DNA of 64,000 nucleotides from Brachionus plicatilis (taxonomy: Eukaryota > Rotifera > Eurotatoria > Ploima > Brachionidae), in the NCBI GenBank assembly GCA_010279815.1, contig QEOQ01000109.1, forward strand, positions 173,694-237,693, given 5' to 3'. The translations under genes were made by a program, and so were the position numbers. The notes below the pieces were generated by a model that saw nothing but the letters and a program-made list of their open reading frames with translations, had not been told where the DNA came from and did no database searches. This document shows positions 1 through 11,938 of this stretch, piece after piece. Each line of letters starts with the position of its first letter. Position 1 is the stretch's first letter.

Positions 1-728
1 AACATGAGGCCAGAGTATGTGTTTCTGACATAGGCATGTCTGCGCACTGGCACAGTCATCTTGCGACCCTCGTATTTGCGGTAGACCAGGAGGATGTCGA
101 GCACAAAGTCAATGCCGTACAATGGATGGTGTCGCATGTAGCCATACAAAATGTCTTTGAAGTCAATGAGTCTGCCTCTTTCGATGCTGTTCTCGTTTAT
201 TTCGTCCATTATTTGTCTGATGTTGTCGTTGAGGATTTTTTTCCAGTAGCCTTCGAGGCCTCGCTTTGGCGAGATGTACGAGCTGGCAAAGAGGCTGCGC
301 GTGAAAAAGTCAAAGTCGTGTCTGTGCTCGCGTTTGCTCAAGTTTTCCACTGTTTTTAAAGATGGTGCCAAATAGAAGCGGTTTTTGGTCAAGTGACAAG
401 ACAAATTTTCGTTTTTGTCAAAGGCCAAATTTTCAAATTCACTTTCAACTTCAAATGTGTCTTCCTGTTTGGTTGTAGTTGTTGTCTTGAGTGTGATGGC
501 TGAACTATTGGCCATGTCGTTTCTGAGCTTGAATACCTCTCGTTTTAATTCCAAATACCGCTGTCTTAGGTCGACAATTTTGCGGTAATTTAGAAAATTG
601 TGCAGTCTGTATTGATACTCGTATTTTTTTACCGGATGCAGAGAAATGGCTCTCAATACCTCTTTGGACAGCAGTTCGTTTGTGTAAGCATTGTTTCCGC
701 TTGAATTGTGGTGAAATATGTGCTGCAT
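1..728 (-). CDS. CHSY1: CHSY exon 3 (linker between the two transferase domains), cut by window
   Basis: Phase-0 acceptor AAG|ATG at 728; begins MQHIFHHN, matching the position of MQQLFYEN in vertebrate CHSY1. It continues with the paired-helix segment (LHPVKKYEYQYRLHNFL) and the GRLIDFKDI and VPVRRHAY blocks, and runs open to base 1. Confidence 0.9.
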   Translation of the reverse strand, partial: MQHIFHHNSSGNNAYTNELLSKEVLRAISLHPVKKYEYQYRLHNFLNYRKIVDLRQRYLELKREVFKLRNDMANSSAITLKTTTTTKQEDTFEVESEFENLAFDKNENLSCHLTKNRFYLAPSLKTVENLSKREHRHDFDFFTRSLFASSYISPKRGLEGYWKKILNDNIRQIMDEINENSIERGRLIDFKDILYGYMRHHPLYGIDFVLDILLVYRKYEGRKMTVPVRRHAYVRNTYSGLM

Positions 729-3700
729 CTTTGGTTGAAAAAAAAAGAATACAATTAACTTTGAACATTTACAAAGTAGTAAAATGAAAGACAAGGGAAA
801 ATTGAAGTTTAAGATCAAAAGATCAAAATATAAATTGTAATATTTTTTTTAATAATAGATAATAAATAAATTTTTTCAAAAGCAATTACTTGACATGTCA
901 TGTCAAGTTTATTTTCATATTTAAAAATTTAAAATATCCATTTTTATTGAACTTTTAATAGGTATAAATATTTTTATTGATTTGAATGAAAACTTACTTT
1001 TAAAGACAAAAAAATTTACTGTTTTAAAATTCAAAATTTATTTAAGTAAAAAAATAAAATTATTTCAATTTTTTAAATTGAATTTGTGAATTTACTTAAC
1101 CTGAATTATTCAAATTATTGATTGTTTTTGTTAAATAAATTAGAGATCAATCATTTTGATGTTAATTTGATAATGAACCATAATTAGACATAACATGTCT
1201 AGTAATGTTTAGTATTTATTTCTTAGAAATTATTAAAATCATTAGATTAATCAAGTTTTAAAATTTTAAATGATCGTTTTGATCTTAAAATTTGATCTGA
1301 AACTTCAATTTGCCAAGACAAGCTTATTTTAATATTATTTAAAATATAGTTTGGGAGAAACTGAGGCAGTTTGGAACGGAGCTTAGTCCTTCCTTTCAGT
1401 CCAATGAGAAGAGATAGATTTGTTAAGTTAAAAAAAACTAGATTTGTGTCATATGATTCATACAGTTCTGTTAGTTAAGTTACGTGAAAAAATAAAATAA
1501 AAAGCATAATAAAATGTTTTTTTTTTTGAGTTTATTTAAATGTAATTGGTTTAAAAAAATTAGAAAAAAATTTTTTCTTCTTGTTAAAATTGGGGATTTT
1601 GAATTTTAAATACAAATTGACAAAAATTCTTCATTTTTTGATTGATAAAAATTAAAGTTAATAAAAATTACTAGAAAAAATACTGCAACATTGACTGATT
1701 TTTAGTTTTGTGATTACAAAACCAACAATTCAGTTTAAATTGATATAAAGAACAGAAACAAATATTACAAAATTGAAAAGCTTTTTTTTCTATAAGTCTA
1801 AAATTAGTTCTGTGTCTACGACATTGTGCAACTTTCAAAATTGCATCAGCTATCAAGGTCTGCAAAACTATGCAAATTTAGCAGAGATTAGATTTCAATG
1901 AATTCAAGCGCAGTGCATTTTGCAGAGATTTTGCACATCATTAGCAGACTGCGAGTAAATTTTGCAACTTTGAATGTTGCACCATTCTGAATTCACAGAA
2001 TTAATTTTAAACTTTTAGCAAAAAAATTTATTCAATTTTATATCATTTTGTTCTGTTCTTTTGTACTTAACTTCACAAAAACGATTTTTTAAAAAAATTA
2101 TATTTTTCGATAAGTTTTCAAAGATATTCTTAAAATTGAAAGATGACCAACAATAAATTCTTTTTTTTTAAATAAAATATTTACTTTCTAAACCATTTAA
2201 AATTTCTCAAATTTTTTAAAAAATTTGTTTTTTTCAAAAATAAAAACCTAATTAAAATGAAAAAGCTACAATTTGCTCAAAATATTATATTTATAATATA
2301 AATATGAAATACAATACAAACCAAAAAAGATATTTTTCTGATAATTTATAAAATAAAAATGTATTGTTTCATAGAATCAAAAATTTTGATCTTAAAGTGA
2401 CATAAATTGTTTCATTGAGAAATCAAATAAAAAATTGATTATTAAAATTTTTTTTATAATCATTTTAAAATAAAATTTATTGAAAAAGCATTTTATTATC
2501 TAGTAATTAATCAATTTCAAAATTTGAGATTTTTTTATAATTTTTAAAAATTTTTTATTTAAATTTAATTGAAAAAATTTTATTGAATTAAACCTTAGTA
2601 TTATTTTCAAAAAAAATTTTCTCTCAAAATTTTCAATGAAAATTTTTTACATATTTTCAAGACTTGAATCGAATTAAGAAAAACTTAAATAACTATTTTA
2701 AATAGGGAATAACTTAGTTCTGTAAAATGCTTTGATTATTCCAAAAACTTTACAAAGCAATCCAATAATTGATTAGAATACTTTTTAATGAAACAAAAAT
2801 AAATACAAAAATAAAAAATTAATAAAAGTTATAAATTTTTTTGGGAGGTATTTAATCGATCTCTAAAATTACTTAATCGATCACTAATATTTTTCTATCT
2901 CTTATTTTACTAAATACCCTTAACTTATATTTATTAATCTGTCTCCTAAATTAAATAAAACAGCAACTAATTTTACGTATCTCTTATTTTTATTTATTAA
3001 ATTGATTTAAAAAAAAAGAATTATAAAAAATTTCAAAAAATTTCAAATAAAATAATATCTTATAAGTTTTTTCTTGGTCTACCTCTACCTCTCTTTAGTG
3101 GAGCTTCTACTTTCTTACTTATATCACTGCTGGTTGATGCTTGCACTACTTTTTCAGCTTCCTTATCAATTGTTTTTTTGTTCTTTTTTGTTGGTATAAC
3201 TGTTTCTTGTGGAGTTTCTTCCTCTACTTCCTCTACTGTTATCTTTAGCTTTAGAACTTTGATTGAGCTGACAACTCTCTCTTCTTTGTCTGCTTCTGAT
3301 TGGTACTCAAGCGCCTTTTTAGACATACACGGTCCACCTCTCCTAGGTTTTTGTCCAATAACTACTTGCTTAGCTTCGATTGGTATTTTGACAAGTTTCA
3401 TATTTGCAGCAAAGCCAACAAGATGCTTACACATATGATCTTTAAAGAAGGAAGGACAGGAACAACTAGCTGTTTGCATCCAGTTATCGGAGTTACTATC
3501 CGTAAATAAATTGCAGCTGCACATTGAGGTCCTTTTCTCTTAACTAGGTTGCATCGATAATCAACTCTTAAACCGGCCTCAGTTTCACTACTTTTCAGAG
3601 AAGACCAAATCTTTTCATTATCTAACCAGTCTTTGGATGCTTCTTGATCGTCGAATGTTCTCTCATAGATCCAGTTCTTCCTGGTTCTTTTCTTTTTATT

Positions 3701-6700
3701 GGATTCTTGAACCTCGTCTTCAGATTCTGATCATAAGTTACATAGTCATCAACTACTCGATACTCCCTATCAGACATTTCAATACTTTGATAAAACTTAG
3801 ATCACATTAGATCATCTTTAAATATCCACAAAAAAAAACTCTCACAGGAGATAATTAAATTAAATCAAGAGATAATTTCAACTGTTCATTAATTAAGTTA
3901 AGAGCTATATTCATCATAATCATACTCATCTTCAGTAAATTTAGTGACAAAAAAACTCAGGATACATAAATATTTATTATTAGAGACAGTTAATTAATCA
4001 AATTAATCGAATAAATAATTTTATAGATAGAAAAAATAAAATAATATATTTTATTAAGTGATCGTTTAAGTAATGTAAGAGATCGATTAATAATACCCCA
4101 ATTTTTTTTATTTTTGTAATGAAAGTTTTGTTTTAAATTTCACAATGCCGATTAAACCGAAGAAATTTAGAAAATCTTAGATTGTCAAAAGAAAATTAAT
4201 TGTTTTCTTACAATCATTATTTTTCCATTCGATTTAATTGTTCTCACTAAAAATACAATTTATTTAAATAAATTTTTTGATTTCTTTTTTGTTTTAATTT
4301 AAAGTAAATAAAAAATTTTGAAATGAAAACATGACAGGTACCTTCCTTCAAATTATTTTTAAATTGAACACTTTTTTTCAATTTTAAACTTATCAAAAAA
4401 TTAACTTGGACGGAAGATGTTAGTTGAAAAAAGGAAAAAAAAATTTAATTACTTCATAGGACCAAGTGCAGGACACATTTGCAAATTTTCGTATACATCG
4501 ACCAATTTCGACGTCTTCATGAGTTGAATACAAATTTTTCAGACAATAGCTAATGTGCGGAACCACTTTTCTGAGTGTCTCTCTTGACATCACTATGCCA
4601 GGACCGCCCATGCAAAAGTTTTCGTCATAATCCAGCGACAACAGACCGAACTCGTCTTTGTTGCCTAGACCAGCCTGGCCAATAAATTGCGCTTTGGACG
4701 AGTTCAGCGAACGAAGGAACATTTCAAGTTTGTCTGGCTTGATGTATACATCATCGTCCACTCTCATGAACCATTCAAATTTATCCAAATAATTGTCATG
4801 CATGAACTTGAGCATCATAAAAGACTTCTTTTGCGGTGGATAGGAATCATCTACACCGGGCAAACTAACCAAAGGTATGTCGTAGATTGAGGATGAGCCT
4901 GATCTGGAGAAAAATGACATTTTGCCTGGTATTTGCTGGCCCCAAGTGGTAAACACCGATTTGGCTCTGGTGTCCAAATACTTTTGAGCAGTCATCACTC
5001 CAATAAAGACTAAATTTTTATCGATTTCAATTTTGTCATAGATTTTTATGTTTTCGTTTTGGTTGTCATAGAAGGATCGCTGTGTGCCATCGGTTGGACA
5101 GCATCCTGATGTCGTGCAATCCAAAAGACTTTTTCGCAAAAGGGTTGCAAGAAAAAATCCGGAAAAAACTCCGATTAGAATTAACAAAATTGTTTGTATT
5201 GAAAGCGATGGTGGATCTCTGAGTGACTTTTTTTTGTAAAACACTTTTGACCTAATGTAAAAAAAAAAATTAAAAAAAAAAAATTTTTTGAAAATATTTT
5301 TCGAAAATTTATTAAAAAGTTTTTATATTTAGTAAATGCTTTTTGTGGGCATTTTGAAGTTTAGGATAAAAAAAATTAAAAAAGTGAAAAGTTTTTGCAG
5401 AGCCTCATCTAATATTGAGCATTTTGCAGAGAGATTTAAAATACCAAATACCAAAGTTTTAAGCAAAATACTATTTGATCTGATTTTTTTGATCCTAAAC
5501 TTCAAGACGCCCTTTTGTGCTTTGATATACTGCAAAACATTTTAGACCGTCAAAAATCATCGAGCATAAGCAGCTGAAGTTCATAATAATAAGCTTATTA
5601 TTAAATATCAATTAAAATCTCAATAAAAATGACGAAATTAACTTAATAATTACACATTAAATTTTGTTTCATTATTAATTAAAAACAAATAATTTTTCTA
5701 TTTTTTTTAACTGATCTTTTAAGGGTCCTACAAAAACACTGACTCCCACCTATTTTATAGAGCAAAATATTTTAAAAAGATTTTACATGTCATTTAGTTT
5801 AGAATTTTCTGTACTTTTTGAAAATTAAATTGGTTTTTTTCTAAGATTTTTATTTTTTTGAAAATTGGAATTTTAAATTCAAATACGACATACCATTCGA
5901 TTCAAAATTTTCTCAGCTTTTTTAGGATGATTTTAGATTTTTAAATGTCAATATTACTTTTAGCAAAAAAACAAAAATAAACTTTTGTAGAGTTTTACAA
6001 AAATATGTTTAGTTTCTGTCCATTTTTATTTTTGAAAGGATATGTTACGTAGATGACAAAAATAAAAAATTTGGCCTTTTAAAGTAATTTATAATTTTGC
6101 TCTTTTAAATTTTGTTTTGTTTTAATTAATAAAACAAAACTGATCTAATATTACAATTAAAATTAAATTTTTTAAATTATTAAAATAATTTTAGAAATAT
6201 TTGAAAAACTATAATTCTTGGGCCAAAATAAGAATTGGAGAGCTCGTAAAATTCTCTACAAATAAAATGGTGATAAGTTGAGTGCCAGTTGGCAATTTGG
6301 TTTTTAAAAATACAAAAAATTTCAAAAAGAACAGAAAATTCCAAATTTTTTGCATTTTAAAATAATTGATGGTAGGCAAATTTTTTAATTTAGTGGATCA
6401 GAACGGCATCTTGAAGTTGAAGATCAATTCAATATATCATTTCAATTTAAAGAGTTTATCTTTAGACATTAAAATTAATGTTTGAATTAATTGAACAATT
6501 TTTAATGTAAAATGCTTTTCATGTTATGAAGATTAAAAATATTAAATTATTAAAAAAAATATTTTCGAAATCCATTGATAAAATCGATATTTAAATCTAA
6601 AATTTTTTTAAATTGATTTTTTGTAGAGTTTATTTTAAAATTTTTTGTTTCAAAAGTATTTGTATCTATAACTCAAAATTAAAATTAAATTTAAAAATGA

Positions 6701-8928
6701 ATTTCAAATATTAAAATTCCAAATAAGTAATAAATTCAAGAGATCGATCTTTTCTACAAAAATTTTTGGAATAAATTTTTTTTATTTTTTAAATCTACAT
6801 AACATGTAAAATATTTTACATTAAAAATTGTTCAATTAATTCAAACATTAATTTTAATATCAAATTATAAACTCTTTGAATTGAAATTATATATTGAATT
6901 GATCATCAATTTCAAGATGCCATCGGAACCTCTTTAAATGGTTAAAATATAAAAGCTTTCAAGTTAAATTAAAAATTCATATTGAATTATTTAACTTTTG
7001 ATAAAAAAGCTCTTTAAATGATTTTTTGATATTAACTTAAAAACATTACAATCAAAAAAATTGAATTTTGGAACAAAGGCAAAATTTTAATTTTTGAAAT
7101 AATTTTTTAATATGAGTCTAAAAATTGTTATTTAAATGTGACAGTTGATACAAATTTTGTAACACCCAATTTAAGCATCTAGAATAACTCTGGAAAAGGT
7201 AATAAAAGAAAAGTATTTTAGAAAATTAATATTTGCAAAAATTACAAAAAAGCTCAGAAAAAATAAAGAAAAAATTATTTTGTTTATTAGAACAAAATTT
7301 AAATTCATAAAAACTCGATTTTTACAGAACAATTTCAGGAAAAAATTTTTTTTTAAAGATTCGTAATTATACTTAATTTTTTTTTCAAATAAAATAAATC
7401 TAAACGAAATTTTATTAATTTTCAAAAATTTAGCAAAAAAATTTTGATTTAAGACTTTGATTGCATTCTTGAAAAGAATTTTGAAAAGCTTTTTTTATGT
7501 AATATCAATAGACACAAAATTTAAAAATTATTAATTATATCCCAATTTTTAAAACAGAATAAAAATTTCAATTCGAAATTAAATTTCTGAATTATTTATC
7601 TTTTTAATTAATTTCATTGCATTAAATCTTACATTTTAAAATTGAAAAATTGAAGTTTGTGATAAAATTATAATGATCTTGATTTAAAATCAGTATACAA
7701 TTAAAAATTCTAATTAATTTTAATTAAATTTCCATATTGAAGCAAACCTTGCTTAAACATTAAAAAAATTGCAGATTTTAGTCAATTTTTGATGCTCAAA
7801 TGATCAAATAAAACTAAAACTATTAAATAAATTGTAATTTCTTGATAAAAATTAATGTAGAGATACATTTTAGGATTCAAAATGTAAAATAAAAAAATAA
7901 CTCTTCAATATCAAAATGCACAATGCAGAGTGAACATCATCGAAATAATGCTATTTTAAGTGGATAATTTATTGCAGACTTTTGCAGATTTTACCTTGAG
8001 ATCTAACAAAGTATGTTAAAACCAAAAATTTACCTCTGCCCTAATTCTATTAAAAATTTAAATTTATTTTACAGTTTTAGTTTGATTTGATCATTTTGAG
8101 CATCAAAAATTGATCATAAGCTTCAATTTTCCATTTAAAATAAGAATTGTTATAAATTGATTGCTTACCATAAAAAATGCTTCTACATCAAATTTAAAAA
8201 TTAATTTAAACTATTTTTAATAACAGTTCCAAATCAAAAGCTGTAGTCTAATTTTGAGTCTAATAACCTCCGCCAAATTCTATCAATTTTAATGATCTTG
8301 GTTTAAATTTCTTTATAATTCTTGGAAAAAATTTAGTTTATTAATTGATGTCAGCTGAGTTTAATTTAAAAAATATTAAAAATTAGAATGTCTGAGAATT
8401 CAGTTTGTTATTTGGGGCACTTAACAAAATTTTATAAGATATCTACTTAAACAATATTTATTAATTGAAAAAAATCTCTATTCTTATTAGTTGTTTATAT
8501 TTTAAATCAATATTTATAATTAACCTGTTTACTGTCCACATAACATTCAATTAAAAATGACATTTTTTATCAAAAAAACGGAGATTATATTCCAAAATTA
8601 AAAAATAAAAAAAATATTTAAAAAATTTATCAAAGTTTTTTGTTACCCTAACAATTTTTTTGAAATAATATAATTTACAAAATTTTTTTTTTCAAAACTA
8701 TAAAAATCCAATCTCATTTATTAAATACTCAAAATTAATTAGCTATTTAATAAAAAAAAATTTCACAGTCACTCATTTCTTAAACAAAACTGGTAGTAAG
8801 AATTAGACATTTGAGTTGACTTACGTGCTCATAGGTTTTTTTTCGAATTCATCTTGAAACGGAATGGCATTCATGTTTACCAAGCAATTGTCACTGCTAG
8901 ATCGTTTGCTGAATGAAAAATTTCTCAT
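1..8928 (-). CDS. CHSY1: Chondroitin sulfate synthase (CHSY1/3-like), 3'-truncated by the window edge
   Basis: Golgi type II glycosyltransferase that polymerises the GlcA-GalNAc backbone of chondroitin. Exons on the minus strand are 8825-8928, 4453-5251 and 1-728 (continuing off the window); both introns have GT/AG ends and matching phases. The ATG at 8926-8928 has an in-frame TAA just upstream. About 543 residues are visible: a cytosolic Ser-rich head, a hydrophobic signal anchor at about residues 53-73, then a GT31 domain with FIGVMTAQKYL, the VDDSYPPQKKSFMMLK block and the metal-binding DDD at about residues 200-202 (RVDDDVYIK), followed by the THEDVEIGRC and WSYE motifs. The last exon ends with a VPVRRHAY-type segment typical of CHSY proteins. 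The second (GalNAc-transferase) domain should lie to the left of base 1. The intact DDD and GRC motifs favour CHSY over CHPF; the CHSY1 versus CHSY3 split is not resolvable. Confidence 0.9.
796..1314. mobile_element. MITE copy A (GG-terminus, 8-bp TSD)
   Basis: Flanked by perfect 8-bp direct repeats AAGACAAG (788-795 and 1315-1322). The ends are inverted (GGAAAATTGAAGTTTAAGATC / ACTTCAATTTGCC type). It is closely similar along its length to 17367-17911, including the ACATGTCATGT palindrome near one end. No coding capacity. It lies in CHSY intron 2. Confidence 0.85.
1315..2842. other. CHSY intron 2, no gene seen
   Basis: AT-rich intron. Around 1610-1690 there is sequence related to the 23157-23501 foldback family (ATTCTTCATTTTTTGAT, then ACTGCAACATT). 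Nothing else is recognisable. Confidence 0.5.
2843..4099 (-). mobile_element. Mutator-like (MULE) deletion derivative with 9-bp TSD
   Basis: The terminal inverted repeats start GGGAGGTATTTAATCGATCT on the left and GGGGTATTATTAATCGATCT on the right (read inward) and extend about 45 bp. It is flanked by 9-bp repeats AATTTTTTT (2834-2842 and 4100-4108); these are T-rich, so the duplication alone is weak. Inside is a FLYWCH/SWIM transposase remnant on the minus strand. The TIRs, TSD length and SWIM finger together fit the Mutator superfamily. Confidence 0.78.
3060..3777 (-). pseudogene. MULE transposase remnant: FLYWCH-like N-terminus joined out of frame to SWIM C-terminus
   Basis: From an ATG at 3775-3777 the minus strand reads MSDREYRVVDDY, then shifts to a frame with acidic SESEDEVQESNKKKR, then WIYERTFDDQEASKDWL and DYRCNLVKRKGPQC, which look like a FLYWCH-type Cys/His DNA-binding module. 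A different frame then carries a SWIM finger, CSCPSFFKDHMCKH (CxC...CxH), followed by a basic tail ending KRGRGRPRKN (AT-hook-like). The catalytic DDE core that should separate these domains is missing. With two frame changes and no core, it cannot encode a transposase. Confidence 0.75.
4453..5251 (-). CDS. CHSY1: CHSY exon 2 (membrane anchor and GT31 domain)
   Basis: Acceptor ATTAG at 5252-5256 and donor GAA|GTAATT at 4451-4455. It encodes 266 codons with the transmembrane anchor, the GT31 fold and DDD. There is no ATG in frame before the anchor. The first usable codon in an unspliced reading would be GTG, which shows that the true start is in the upstream exon. Confidence 0.92.
6405..6921. 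mobile_element. Foldback MITE, GGCATCTTGAAG family, copy 1
   Basis: 517 bp; termini GGCATCTTGAAGTTGA and TTTCAAGATGCC. Flanked by near-identical 8-bp repeats ATCAGAAC / ATCGGAAC (6397-6404 and 6922-6929). The two halves form a long imperfect palindrome. It is almost identical to 15700-16209. A more diverged relative lies at about 42850-43153. Confidence 0.85.
7765..8134. mobile_element. Foldback relic related to 63615-63991
   Basis: Shares the blocks TCAATTTTTGATGCTCAAA, TATCAAAATGCACAATGCAGA and ATTGATCATAAGCTTCAA with the intact element at 63615-63991. The left end is decayed, so its limits are approximate. Confidence 0.6.
8825..8928 (-). CDS. CHSY1: CHSY exon 1 (start codon and N-terminal head)
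   Basis: Encodes 34 residues plus two bases, starting MRNFSFSKRSSSDNC. It ends at a strong donor (AC then GTAAGT) in phase 2, and joins the G of the 5251 exon to give a Thr codon. An in-frame TAA lies five codons before the ATG. The segment is a short Ser-rich cytosolic tail for the membrane anchor encoded in exon 2. It was found by eye because it is short. Confidence 0.75.
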
Positions 8929-9834
8929 TTTTTTCAGAAAATTTTAATTATTTTTCATTTTTTCAAAGGTAGAACTGTTAAATTTCTAAGATCCAGTCAG
9001 ACTCTGAAATTATGAAAATTAAATTCGAAAAAGTTCTGCTTGAAAACGAATTAATTGCGTTTAAGCATTAACTTTGGCCTATTTTACGAGAATAGCAAAG
9101 CCAAAAATTTTAAATTAATTTTTTTTTATAAATCTATAGCTAAAAAATGCTTACTTTGGTTTCGAGTTACACAGATACATCAAAAAAGTTGTCACCAAAA
9201 TCTTTAAGAGTAAATTTAATTTTAAAAAAATGTAAATCCGATTGAAATTCATTTTAGCAATAAAACCAAATATCGAGATTAACGCTTATGAAAAGATAAA
9301 CTATTCACAATAATTTTATATTTATAAAAGTGATTAATTAAATATTATTTTTTTATTTGGCAGTGTTTTTATCTTCTCTAAACTAGAACTAGCAAGAATT
9401 CTAAGCTGAATTGATTAAGCATTTATTAAGCATGATGATTATTCAAATATGTTTTTGGCAAAAATTAATATAAAAAATTTGAGTAAAAGATCAGGCAAAT
9501 TTTAAACGATTGCCCATCCGTCAAAATTCTAATTTTTCTAAAATCTTCGAAAAATTCCCAGTCACTGAAGAATTTTTTTACTATCTAATGTGGACGAGTC
9601 TGATAGAAGAATGAATAAAATTAATTATGATTTTTAAGCAGAACAAAAATTAAATTCGTGAATTCAAGAAAAAAAAGTTTTTTAATATTATATTAATTAA
9701 TAGATTAATCACAATTAAGTAATTCATTGTTTTGTATATTTTGTTGGAAAAAGTTAAGCATTAAATCGTGGCCATCGATTTGCACGAATATAAAAAATTT
9801 CTATTTCACAAATTTCATAAATTAAATTACTTAG
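8929..9834. other. CHSY upstream spacer, nothing recognised
   Basis: AT-rich sequence between the CHSY start codon and the LINE tail. It probably contains the CHSY promoter and 5' UTR, but no specific element can be supported. Confidence 0.4.
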
Positions 9835-10227
9835 CTCCGCTTAGTGAGAGAAGAGAAATAGGTGTCTTGATCCAGCTTTTTAAATTCTAAAGTGGTATCA
9901 ATAAAGTTATTTGGACAAAACTTCCTACTAGATGTAACTCGATTGCTCTATCAGGACCAGCTCAGGAAATCAGGGGACACAAGAGAAGACCATTAAAAAT
10001 TGTTGTCAGAGGGAACACTTTTTTATAAATAGAAGTAGTAAATGGGTGGAACAAGCTTTCTAAGGAAGTGTTCTTGCTCAGTTAATCAATTCAAAAATGA
10101 GGACGATACAATTAAAAATCCCTATAATAATAATAATAATATAAGTTACAACAAGCTAGCAAGCTAGACTTGCGAAGAAGGGAAACAGTAGGATCCCATC
10201 TATGGTAACTGTGGTTTGTAATAATAA

Positions 10228-10262
<35 letters not shown>
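9835..10262 (+). mobile_element. Non-LTR retrotransposon (LINE) 3' tail, degenerate
   Basis: Plus-strand fragments resemble the conserved C-terminal tail of jockey/CR1-type reverse transcriptases: GHKRRPLKIV, then the frame-shifted INRSSKWVEQAF (the usual R-V-V-x-x-W-N-x-L-P region). A short ATA-repeat run follows (about 10127-10142), and the fragment ends in a poly(A) run at about 10229-10262. The position of the poly(A) fixes the orientation. Frames are broken, so it is dead. Confidence 0.55.
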
Positions 10263-10264
<2 letters not shown>

Positions 10265-10780
10265 AATTCATATACTCCTTCATATTTCATATACTACATA
10301 CACTACATCACCATTGCATTTTGAATTTTAGATTAATCTTTTTTTCTTCTTTTCTTCTCTTTCTTTTTTTTCTTTTTTTTTGGAGATTTTTTCTTTAGAT
10401 TTTTAGACCGATCCAATCAAGCAAATTAACCAGCTTAATCAAGCTTTATACAGATCCCAATCAAGGTAACTCAAATTTTTTTTTTTTTTTTTTTTTCTAT
10501 TCCGATCTTCTGGTATGACCCATTCCTTTTCTAGTTGCTAAGCCTTCCCACCACTGTGTTTAGAGCATAGTCGCTTCCAGCTCTACCTTCATCACAACAG
10601 AAGATTGTTCTTCCTATCTTTAAAAATTATCTAATAAAATAGATCAGATAAAAATGGATTTTTTTGGTTGGAGCAGGTCAGTTATATGTGTCTGGTACTT
10701 TGTATTATATGGACTGTGTGATATAGCGACATCTTTGTCGATATCACTGGAGTTAATTAACTTAATCATGAGCGTTTAAG

Positions 10781-11938
10781 TTAAGAAGGAGCATAAATAC
10801 ATGTTTCAATACGTCTAACGAGGGAGATCGGCTCCAAGGGTACTAATGTAAACATTACAGACTGATCCATTTTGAGAATGTTTTGAACTATATCATTCAA
10901 TTTATTTCGGAATATTATGTTATTTATGTTAGATAGTAGCCTAATTTTTAGTTGTATAAAAGACATAAAAGCTACCTTTGCAGTCTTCCGTGTAAGGCTT
11001 CTCCGCAAGTTTCTTTAGGGTTATTATACTTAGTCCAAAAGTTGTCTACTTTTTTACTCAAAAGATTTTTAAAAATTGGAATTTTTAAAATGGGCTTCAA
11101 ATAAATTATTCAATGGAATTCATTAGAGAAGATTGATTTTTTGATGTCTATTGGGTTGTTGGACCGTATTTGTTTACACTCAAAGTGTCAAATCGAATGT
11201 AAAATGCGAAAAAGACAGACTCCTGAAATGTTTTCCTGGCTTTGTACTAAATGTTGGAGATTACATTCTATTTTTAAATGCTACTAGATCTACTTTTTAT
11301 TCAAGAAGTTAAATTAAATAAATTTTAATTAGATTTTTTTAAAATACATTTTAAAATTTTTACTTAATTTTGTGATCTAATTTTATGTAAAAATAATGAT
11401 CGAATTTTTTTAAAAATATTTCCTTTTCTTGATCATAAAATTTAATTTAATTTTTCGAGTAAAAAGTTAAAGCTTATCCTCTAATTTTAGTAATTCCAAT
11501 TTAATGTATTAGAATGCACGCTAAGAACGCGTGATATCGTCAGCTGACAAGCTTACTCATAATATCCACCCTTTTTTATTAAGATAATTAAAAAAATAAT
11601 CAAAGATAAAATAAATATTTCCATGGCTATAATAGAAGTAGAGAGTCGTAATAGGGAAGAATTAGGATAAAAATAATTTTTTAATTTTTTATTTCAGTGT
11701 ACTGTCTTATTTCATAATAGCTTGTCTCCTTTCTGAATTCTCTATCCAAATTTTTCCTAGTGTTACCTGTTGTCATGCCAACGTCATTTATCTGATTTCT
11801 TAACTTGCTGTTTGGTGTAATGGTGTTCTTTTCGTTTGTTACTCTTGCCATAGAGCTATCATGCAAAGCATCCAGCTCTTTTTTCAAGGTTTTAGGGGAA
11901 GTTTCTTCACAAGTTTCCCGCTTAGCAAATTTACCCAT
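10781..11938 (-). other. Unassigned spacer with two small minus-strand open frames
   Basis: Two short frames, 10781-11008 (75 aa, basic, includes RRSLTRKTAKVAFMSFIQLK) and 11681-11938 (85 aa, charged, starts MGKFAKRETCEETSPKT), are locally less AT-rich than their surroundings. I recognise no family and see no splice links between them. They may be retroelement debris given the LINE tail alongside; a small gene cannot be excluded. Confidence 0.2.

Larger units (their letters stand above)
5252..8824 (-). other. CHSY intron 1
   Basis: 3.57-kb intron with matching phase-2 ends. It contains the GGCATCTTGAAG element at 6405-6921, a foldback relic at about 7765-8134, and a short inverted repeat at 5336-5545 (both strands read nearly the same sequence, TTTTGAAGTTTAGGATAAAA). 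No other gene seen. Confidence 0.8.

Noticed and set aside
36..768. Plus-strand 36-359 and minus-strand 505-768 frames
   Set aside because: Both overlap CHSY exon 3 in other frames; the CHSY frame carries the conserved VPVRRHAY block.
3178..3509. Plus-strand frames of 86 and 69 codons
   Set aside because: Antisense to the SWIM-bearing MULE remnant, whose CxC...CxH finger defines the coding strand.
5242..5244. GTG start for the CHSY exon 2 frame
   Set aside because: Frame extends upstream to a splice acceptor and joins a 104-nt exon with ATG at 8926-8928 in phase.
10229..10262. A-run considered as simple repeat only
   Set aside because: It follows a LINE-like tail in the correct orientation, so it is better read as its poly(A) tail.
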